Source: Delia radicum (Eukaryota; Arthropoda; Insecta; Diptera; Anthomyiidae). From it: a stretch of 64,000 nt of DNA. The notes under the pieces were generated by a model, which had not been told where the DNA came from, did not search any database, and saw nothing but the letters and a program-made list of their open reading frames with translations. Positions 57,827 to 64,000 of this stretch are shown one piece after another (position 1 is the first letter of the stretch; every line of letters starts with the position of its first letter). The stretch covers positions 132,856,776 to 132,920,775 of the forward strand of contig CM037851.1 of assembly GCA_021234595.1 (NCBI GenBank), given 5' to 3'. The translations under genes were made by a program, and so were the position numbers.

Positions 57827-58953
57827 AAAAGGTGTTTTTTGGATGGGCTTTAAAAAAGGGGCAAGCAGGGCCATATCCTGGTGAAAATTTTAAAAAATGT
57901 ACTTATGAAAACATACATATGTTTTTAAAATCAATATTGAAGAATGTTTTCTGAATTTAAAGATTTTTTGTTGATAAAAAGTTGTCGAAATTATTATTAA
58001 CTTTAAAATTGTTTTTTAGTCCGGGTTTTAATCTAGCAAAATTTTTAATATGAAAAAACTAACGACTCAAACCCATTTTTACCACCAAAACACTCTAGTT
58101 TTGAGATGTTTCTGATGACAAAAATAATGGAACATTTAAACTTAAGAAAAAACTTAATTATAACGATTTGGTGTTTCTTGCCGGACAAAGAATATTTTAA
58201 ACCATTGAGATTTAAATAGTAGTCAGATATACGATGCAGAAATAAAACTATCGAATCTACCAAAATGTAGTTATATTTGAGCTAAATTTTAGATAATTGA
58301 AACTAACAAATAAATCTGCTAAAATCAGCAAAAAAATTTGCTAAATATTAGTAGACAAAACAAATCACAAAATATTTAAAATTTTTAAAGTTTTTTGAAG
58401 ATTTCTTTTATGCGAATTAAAATCTAGCGTTCCAAAATAGGAAGTTTGAAATTTTTTAGTAACAATTTCTGTTGATTTTAACAAAACTTTCTGTTATTTG
58501 CATTTAACTAAATTAATGTTTAATACATGAACAATTTTAGTCATATTACAAATCTTGTTTGCTGTTTTTTGTCTACAAATATGGAGAAGAAGTTGTTGCT
58601 GATTTTAGCAGAGTAAATTGCTATTTTCTATTAACTAAAACTCAACGCTAATATAACTAAAATTTTGTAAATTTAATGGTGTTATTTTTTGTGTCTTATT
58701 TGACCATTAGTTAGCAAAAAACAATATGACAATTTGAAGGTCATTTGTTTTCTTCAAAAATATTAGATTTTGATAATTTTTCCCACAAAAATTCATAAAA
58801 TGTTCAAAGAAAATTTCTAAATAAAAATTAGTTATTAGTTTCAGCTTCCATAAATGTTTAAGAAAAATAGTGGTGCAATCTTTTATTTAATATTCCTACC
58901 CCTTTGTATGCGTCTTGGCGGAAAAACCGCAGATTTTGAGTGTTATTAATGTA
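57827..58953. other. No gene seen
   Basis: AT-rich spacer. ORF 58045-58263 (minus) is not recognisable. Confidence 0.4.
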
Positions 58954-59180
58954 CACATAGAGAATTTTAGTGGACGAAATAAAATTAAATTTTTTAGTAA
59001 ATTAACGAAACTTTTCTGAACGCAGTGAACGAAACATTTCTTAAAATTAATGAAATAACGTCATACTTTTTAGGAAACTAGTTTTTAAATAATGTAGTTT
59101 TCATTGAGTGGATGAAACTTCATCGCTTCATCGCTTTAATGCAAAAATTCATTATTATCATGCAAAAAATTTTCTTTGTG
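58954..59180. mobile_element. MITE related to 37657-37968
   Basis: The left tip CACATAGAGAATTTT and the right tip, reverse complemented, CACAAAGAAAATTTT match at 13 of 15. The left flank is TA and the right flank is CA (probably a decayed TA). The interior has repeated ACGAAAC and CATCGCTT words. Confidence 0.5.
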
Positions 59181-59372
59181 CAGAATAGATTCAGCTGAAT
59201 ATATGTGAAAAATTAAATGTTTAAATATGAAATAATAAAATTATCATAACGTTAATAATAAACGTTAGTTTCCAAAAACGTTAAACGTTAGATTCCAAAA
59301 ACAGACTAAAACATCTAAATTTAAAGTTTAAAAACTTTTAAACTTGTCGCAATACATCGGATAATTTTATGT

Positions 59373-59444
59373 CGCTTAAGACGAAACCCGCTTAAGACGA
59401 AACCGAAGGAACCAACAAAGTTTTTTCGTTATAAGCGAGTTTCG
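59373..59444. repeat. CGCTTAAGACGAAACC direct duplication and hairpin
   Basis: The 16-mer CGCTTAAGACGAAACC occurs twice in tandem (59373-59388, 59389-59404), and an imperfect inverted partner, TTCGTTATAAGCGAGTTTCG, lies at 59425-59444. The words resemble the ends of pogo/Tigger-type elements. A 34-codon frame, 59612-59716 (MSSSAILVQTLSTDSV at its start), follows downstream and might be a remnant; both statements are tentative. Confidence 0.35.
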
Positions 59445-61120
59445 TATTAACAGTGGTAAAATTTGTTAACAATTCTTTTTGTTGTCCTCAAGATATTGAA
59501 CATATTTATAAACTTTTTAAAAACTTATGATGTGAGCAAGATTATTCAAGTTCAGGATCATTTGTTTTTTGTTAAACAAAAACCCGTGCAATGTTTATTT
59601 ATTAATTAAAAATGTCTTCATCCGCCATTTTAGTGCAGACTTTATCTACTGACAGCGTCACCGAAAATCTTCAGAGGACCAATGTAGAAGAGGTAGAAGA
59701 CTTACCCAAATTATAATTTTTGAAAGTAAAAGATCAACGCTTTACCCGTATAGTTTTAGTTACTTAATGAGAATCAAAAAGCAATATTGGAAGAATTGAA
59801 CTAATTCAAATCAAAAGTATAACATTTTTTACTAATAAAACATTGTTTGTGTAAAGGCTAGAAGCCCTAGTCATAATACACTGTTTACTTTCCTTTTTTT
59901 TTTGCATGGGATAGGTAAGTACCACACATGTATTTTGGGATATCGCGAACAAAAGAAATTAAGTAAATCGCCTGGTAACTAGTGAAACCATATTTGTGCT
60001 ACTGGATTGACTGGGTTTAAGATTGGCCAAAGCACGACAAAGCAGGTGTTGGAAATTCTCCCGAGTATAAAACAATGAACCAGTCACGTGACGTGTCCTT
60101 TGATAGGTCCATTTCTTACAAAGTTATGACAGTATGAATGTATTATTGAAGTGCAATGTTCTTTTTGCTTGCCGTTTACAGCAATAGAATAAATTTAATC
60201 GAATTAATAGACACAAAAAGCAGTGCACATTGTGAAAACTTCAAATTATTTATTTAGACGAAAGACAAACTTAAAAAAAATACATAAAACTTATTCGCCT
60301 TGACCCAGAAAAAAGTACAAGTTCAATATCCTCCCTTTAAAGACCAGCAAAAAAAAAAAAAAACGAAATAAAATAAAGAACATATAAAAAACTTGTCTAT
60401 TCACATTTATTTATATTTATATATGTACTATCAACGTACATATGTATGTGTTACTATAGATATGTATAAATATTTTTATAGAGATATGTGCGCTATATAT
60501 TCATGCATACATGTACGTATGAATGTGGATCTGTACAACACATACATAGTTTATTTAAGAAGTACACAGAAACAATAAAAAAACTTTCTTAGACAAGGCT
60601 ACAAAAAAATAATAAAAAAAATTATATAAAATAAAAAAAAAGAATAAAAAAATGGAATCTTATTAATGGCCATATACACGTACAATAAGCTCAAATACAA
60701 ACGACATGGATACATACATGCAGACGTAAATATTTAACTATATTTATATACACACAGAAAAAAAATCACATTTTTGAATATGTTTGTTGGTAATTATATA
60801 TATGTTTACAGTGATGTAAATTTTCAAACTAAACAAAGAAATATTTGCAATTTTAAAATGTTTAGATATTATGTTTGGGGCACGCAAACATACTTATAAT
60901 AATCATATATTTTTTTGCACCCAAACATATATATTTTTGCCGGTAGACGTTTTTTACTAGTTCCAAACATATATTTATTGGAAATATGCCAAACGGAAAT
61001 GTTTTCCAAACAAAGGTATATTACCAGCATTTATATTTCTAGCAGCGCGTAAGTATCGCCGATGCCAACTTGGTGCTTTTCTAGTTAGAATTATACTGTG
61101 TTTATAGTTAGAATTATACT
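59445..61120. other. No gene seen
   Basis: AT-rich, with TATG/CATA-rich stretches (60400-60550), and AAACATATAT/ATATGTTT words on both strands at 60770-61020, probably a decayed MITE beginning near ACACAGAAAAAAAATC (60753). Confidence 0.4.
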
Positions 61121-61159
61121 GCGTTTATATCTCAAAATTGTATTTTGAGATATAAACGC
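61121..61159. repeat. Perfect 17-bp hairpin
   Basis: GCGTTTATATCTCAAAA at 61121-61137 and its exact complement at 61143-61159 with a 5-nt loop. Just before it GTTAGAATTATACTG is duplicated (61084 and 61108). Confidence 0.8.
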
Positions 61160-61384
61160 ATATATACATATTTGAATTTCAATCATATTATATTGTATAA
61201 CATGATACACGAATAAGATTTCAAAATCTAGTACGCGTGTCATATTATGCAGTATTTTCACATTCAAATGATCGAATTACTTCCCAAAACTAAATATTTA
61301 GCGTTTAAACTTTAAACTATTGCACGAGGGCGGATCAATAAGTCTGTGACTTTTTGAATGAAACACAGTTTTTTGCAAAAAAAA

Positions 61385-62757
61385 AAAATTATTTTTCAAC
61401 ATAAACAACATCAATACACGTAGTCCAACGTTTCTCCAAATTTTGTATCCCATCCAGAAAATAGGATTTTCGAGGTCCATAAAATAGACATTTGTTTGAT
61501 CAATAATTTCATCGTTGGAGCGAAATCTCATTCCACCGAGCCATTTTTTAGGTTTCGAAATATTAAATAGTCACTACACTCAGGGAACTTCTGCATTAAA
61601 AATATGTACTTGTTTGGGGTGCAATACAGTTTCATTATTTATAATGTAAATGTAAGTCATTTGTTGAACAAATAAAATTTTTAACTAACCTTGTAGTTCA
61701 TTTAAAAAACAACTCACATCAAATGAATGTTTTATGATTTTACATTCATTTTTTACAGTTGTTTTTTTGTTATTTAAAAAAATAAAAATAAATAAATGTT
61801 TGTTTATTTTTTACTACCATGTGGTTCATTTTTACTACAATTGTTAGTCATTTTTTGAACATTAAAAAACAAATGACAATGTTAGTTGAATTTAATGAAA
61901 TGTAAGTCGTCCTTTTTTTAAATGAAATTTCATTTGTTTTTTCTACAATTGCTGTCGTCTTTACCAACATAATTTCCTAAGTGTATGGGCTAAATAGAAT
62001 ATGACGGATTAGGTAACAATTCGTAGCTCAATTCAATTTCTTGACCATATGGGGGTTTTTTTTTTAATCCTCGTTAAATTGGTCCAATAAGTTGGCATAA
62101 TATTCGCCGTTTGTTGTTTTTCCCTTTTGAAGGTAATCGTTGTGGATTATCCCACGTGCATTCCAAAAAACTGTTTCCATCACCTTATTGGAAGACAAAC
62201 TTACCTTGGCCTTCTTCGGAGCCGGTTCACCCGGAGAAACCCATTGTTTAGACTGATGCTTGGTCTCCGGAGTGTTGTAATGGATCCATGTTTCATACAC
62301 AGTTACAAAACGCCGCAAAAATTCATTCGAAATGCGGTTTAACTACTCCAAACAATCCTTTGAAGTTGTCACACCATTGCGTTTATGGTCAATTGAGAGC
62401 AAACGCGGCACATATCGTGCAGACAGCTTTCTTAAACCCAACTGATCATTTAAAATCGAAACCACACTGCCATATGCAATTCCTATGGCATCAACAATCT
62501 CACGCACTTTTACTCTTCGATCGGCCAACACCATATCGTGGATTTCTTCGACATTTTCGGGTGTTTGACCTCAATTGGACGCCCAGAACGTTCAGCGTCA
62601 TTTGTACTTGTGCGACCACAACGAAAGTCAGTAACCACTTTTTTACCATTGAAATCGAAGGTGCAGAGTCCCCATAGTATTTATCAAGCTTTTCAGTGGT
62701 TTGATTCACAGTTTTTTTTTCGTAAAAAATAATGTTTAATGAGCACTCGAAATTCAC
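61385..62757 (-). pseudogene. Mariner transposase, broken into pieces
   Basis: On the minus strand the frame starts at 62757 (MNFECSLNIIFYEKKTVNQT), with KLDKYYGDSAPSISMVKKW, then after frame changes VREIVDAIGIAYGSVVSILN (DNA-binding part) and RRFVTVYETWIHYNTPETKH. In mariners the last block carries the first catalytic Asp in VDETWIH; here it is Tyr. Next are WVSPGEPAPKKAKVSL, VFWNARGIIHNDYLQKGKT (second Asp kept) and YYANLLDQFNED, ending at 62064. The piece after MITE-C, 61385-61545, has WLGGMRFRSNDEIIDQTN and YFMDLEN, the normal C-terminus. The block with the third Asp is deleted. Confidence 0.85.
61577..61983 (-). mobile_element. MITE-C copy 3 (inverted)
   Basis: 407 bp in opposite orientation to copies 1 and 2, tips CACTCAGGGAA and TTTCCTAAGTG, TA at 61575-61576 and 61984-61985. 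It sits within the mariner between its catalytic and C-terminal parts. Confidence 0.9.
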
Positions 62758-62901
62758 TTTTTTTCATTTTTAAAAAAATCCACGAGGTTGTATGTTTTGA
62801 ACAGCTGTTAAAAGCAAAGTAAATGACGGAACTTGTTCAAAATTTGACAGTAGTCTATTAGCAGGTGGTACTTAATGGGAGCAGTGTTGCTTTCCATATT
62901 A

Positions 62902-63866
62902 TTTTTTTTTTTTAGATCAGAATGCACTATGCACCGCGACCAATGTAGGTCTTTTGTTCTGCCTAAGGCCCTCAGTGCAGCCTGACTGTCAGAAAGATGT
63001 AGAAGCGAGATCTGAGCGTTCCCCTGCACAGACACAGAGGGCTCAAATCTCCGCCTGAAAAATGGACAGATATTTTCCCATAGGTAAAGCACGCTGGAAG
63101 CCTGGTCCAAAGACGCCCGCACCCGTGTTCCCATTCGACTGCTTAGAGCCATCAGTGAACTGAACAACTGAGAACCATCTTCCGGTTCCCAAGATTGATT
63201 GGTCCACATGTCTCTGTCAAACAACAACACATCAAATTATCTATCAAAGATCCACTCCGGTGACACTCTGTCCGCAACCTATTAAGATGCGCGCGATCCT
63301 CATGTGACCCCTTAGGTCACCCCCCTCATGCCACCGAATTCACTAAGTCTAGAGGAACCCATACTGGCAACCTCCATTACAGAAATATGCAATGGCGGGA
63401 TCCCCAGCATAACCCCCAAGGCATCCGTCGGGCAAGTTTCGCCGGCCCCTGTAATGCCAACACACACAAGAAGGTAGATTCTCTTAAGAGCATCCCTTGC
63501 CTTACTCTGCTCAACTTTTGGCCACCATGCAAGGGCAGCATAGGTGATCATCGGTTTAACAAAAGTATTGAACGTCCAGTAGACCATTTGTGGCCTTAGG
63601 CCCCATGTTCTCCCGAAAAGCCCCTGGCAGGCATAATATGCCCAGGTGGCCAAGATGTTCGTACCAGGTAAGGGAGCTAACAAGACTCACTCCAAGATAC
63701 TTAACACTGCTAGAGAAGCCAACCGTCACACCCCCAACAACCGGCATAGACAGGTTAAGTTTTCTCCTTCTCGTGAATGGTACCAGGATTGTCTTCGGCG
63801 GATTGACAGACAACCCCTTTTGCTGGCACCACGAAAGAGTGAAGTTCAGAGCCTGTTGCATACGCA
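62902..63866 (-). mobile_element. 5'-truncated LINE inserted in the mariner
   Basis: Poly-T at 62902-62913 marks the 3' end of a minus-strand retroposon. TTTCCATATTA (62891) and TTTCATATAA (63867) form an imperfect flanking duplication. The insert carries LINE coding sequence to its 5' break at about 63866. Confidence 0.75.
62940..63866 (-). pseudogene. LINE RT thumb and RNase H-like C-terminal region
   Basis: On the minus strand: FTLSWCQQKGLSVNPPKTIL, SSSVKYLGVSLVSSLTWYEH, then after a frame change GRTWGLRPQMVYWTFNTFVK, MITYAALAWWPKVEQSKA and a CPTDALGVMLGIPPLHI block. This order (RT motif E region, KYLGV, ITYAALVWWP, LxxPPL) is typical of the Jockey/I/R1/LOA group of LINEs, not of RTE. Further towards the 3' end the reading is broken by stops, but LLHLSDSQAALRAL (near 63000) carries the SDSQAA motif of the RNase H domain. 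The catalytic RT motifs themselves are lost by truncation. Confidence 0.8.
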
Positions 63867-63923
63867 TTTCATATAACTACGAAGGAAGTTCAAAAAGTCA
63901 CGGACTTATTGATCCACCCTCGT

Positions 63924-64000
63924 AAACTAAACTTTAGACTATTCTAACTAGATAAGCATCATGTAGGCATCAGTGGTAGTAAGAATATGTGTGTAAAAAA
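63924..64000. other. Window end, nothing recognised
   Basis: Short AT-rich sequence after the mariner tip. Confidence 0.4.

Larger units (their letters stand above)
61324..63923 (-). mobile_element. Mariner element split by MITE-C and a LINE fragment
   Basis: The left tip ACGAGGGCGGATCAATAAGT and the right tip, reverse complemented, ACGAGGGTGGATCAATAAGT are inverted repeats extending about 30 bp to AAAAAGTC/GACTTTTT. Removing MITE-C (61577-61983) and the LINE insert (about 62902-63866) leaves about 1.2 kb, a normal mariner length. Transposase blocks lie on the minus strand in the right order. No intact TA flank is seen. Confidence 0.8.

Noticed and set aside
58108..58130. CTGATGA on the plus strand
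   Set aside because: Followed by an A-rich stretch with no stem II or GAAA.

Overview
The window looks like non-genic DNA from a fly-like insect (inference). It is strongly AT-rich, has no convincing host gene, and is built almost entirely of transposable-element debris of insect type: Tc1/mariner, hAT, piggyBac-like, Transib-like, RTE-type and other LINE fragments, a solo LTR, a tRNA-derived SINE and many MITEs. The large repeat called 'repeat M' here carries a pattern (a GATCAGCATGA block followed by a GTCCGTCTGTC run) that I associate with fly repeats. Most short ORFs are chance openings or pieces of dead transposases.

Layout. 1-7.8 kb: AT-rich DNA, a foldback element (2271-2985) inside an older inverted-repeat element, a TTAA-flanked MITE and a dead mariner-type copy. 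7.8-12 kb: repeat M copy 1 with a nested SINE. 12-17.7 kb: relics, a MITE and a fragment of a large hAT family ('repeat H'). 17.7-25.3 kb: a Transib/RAG1-like element with CACAGTG ends and CGTCG flanks, whose left arm was split by repeat M copy 2, itself hit by the same SINE and by MITE-C. 25.3-29 kb: three more DNA elements and an RT scrap. 29.1-33.5 kb: a nest of repeat H inside a LINE 3' end inside a TA-flanked MITE. 33.5-36.6 kb: two large foldbacks inside a MITE. 36.6-46.5 kb: sparse MITEs and a mariner relic. 46.6-49.6 kb: repeat M copy 3, which is SINE-free. 49.8-57.8 kb: a second, broken repeat H holding a ribozyme array, an RTE-type LINE and a solo LTR. 61.3-63.9 kb: a mariner split by MITE-C and by a LINE fragment.

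The most interesting system is at 50300-51729. It is an A-B-A-B-A array with a period of about 610 bp, flanked by one 13-bp target-site duplication. On the minus strand each A segment carries a complete type I hammerhead ribozyme motif (three copies with the same core), and each B segment carries a tRNA-like sequence with A-box and B-box-like motifs. Self-cleavage of a multimeric transcript would give monomers of about 610 nt. It resembles known retrozyme, Penelope-like and SINE-like hammerhead elements, but I do not recognise this exact combination. A second, unrelated hammerhead motif lies at 30889-30956 on the plus strand, in another copy of the same host repeat.

The nesting gives a relative chronology, and several insertions can be verified inside the window because an unoccupied paralogous site is also present (the SINE against repeat M copy 3, the 47-bp LINE tail against the repeat H fragment at 15270-16737).
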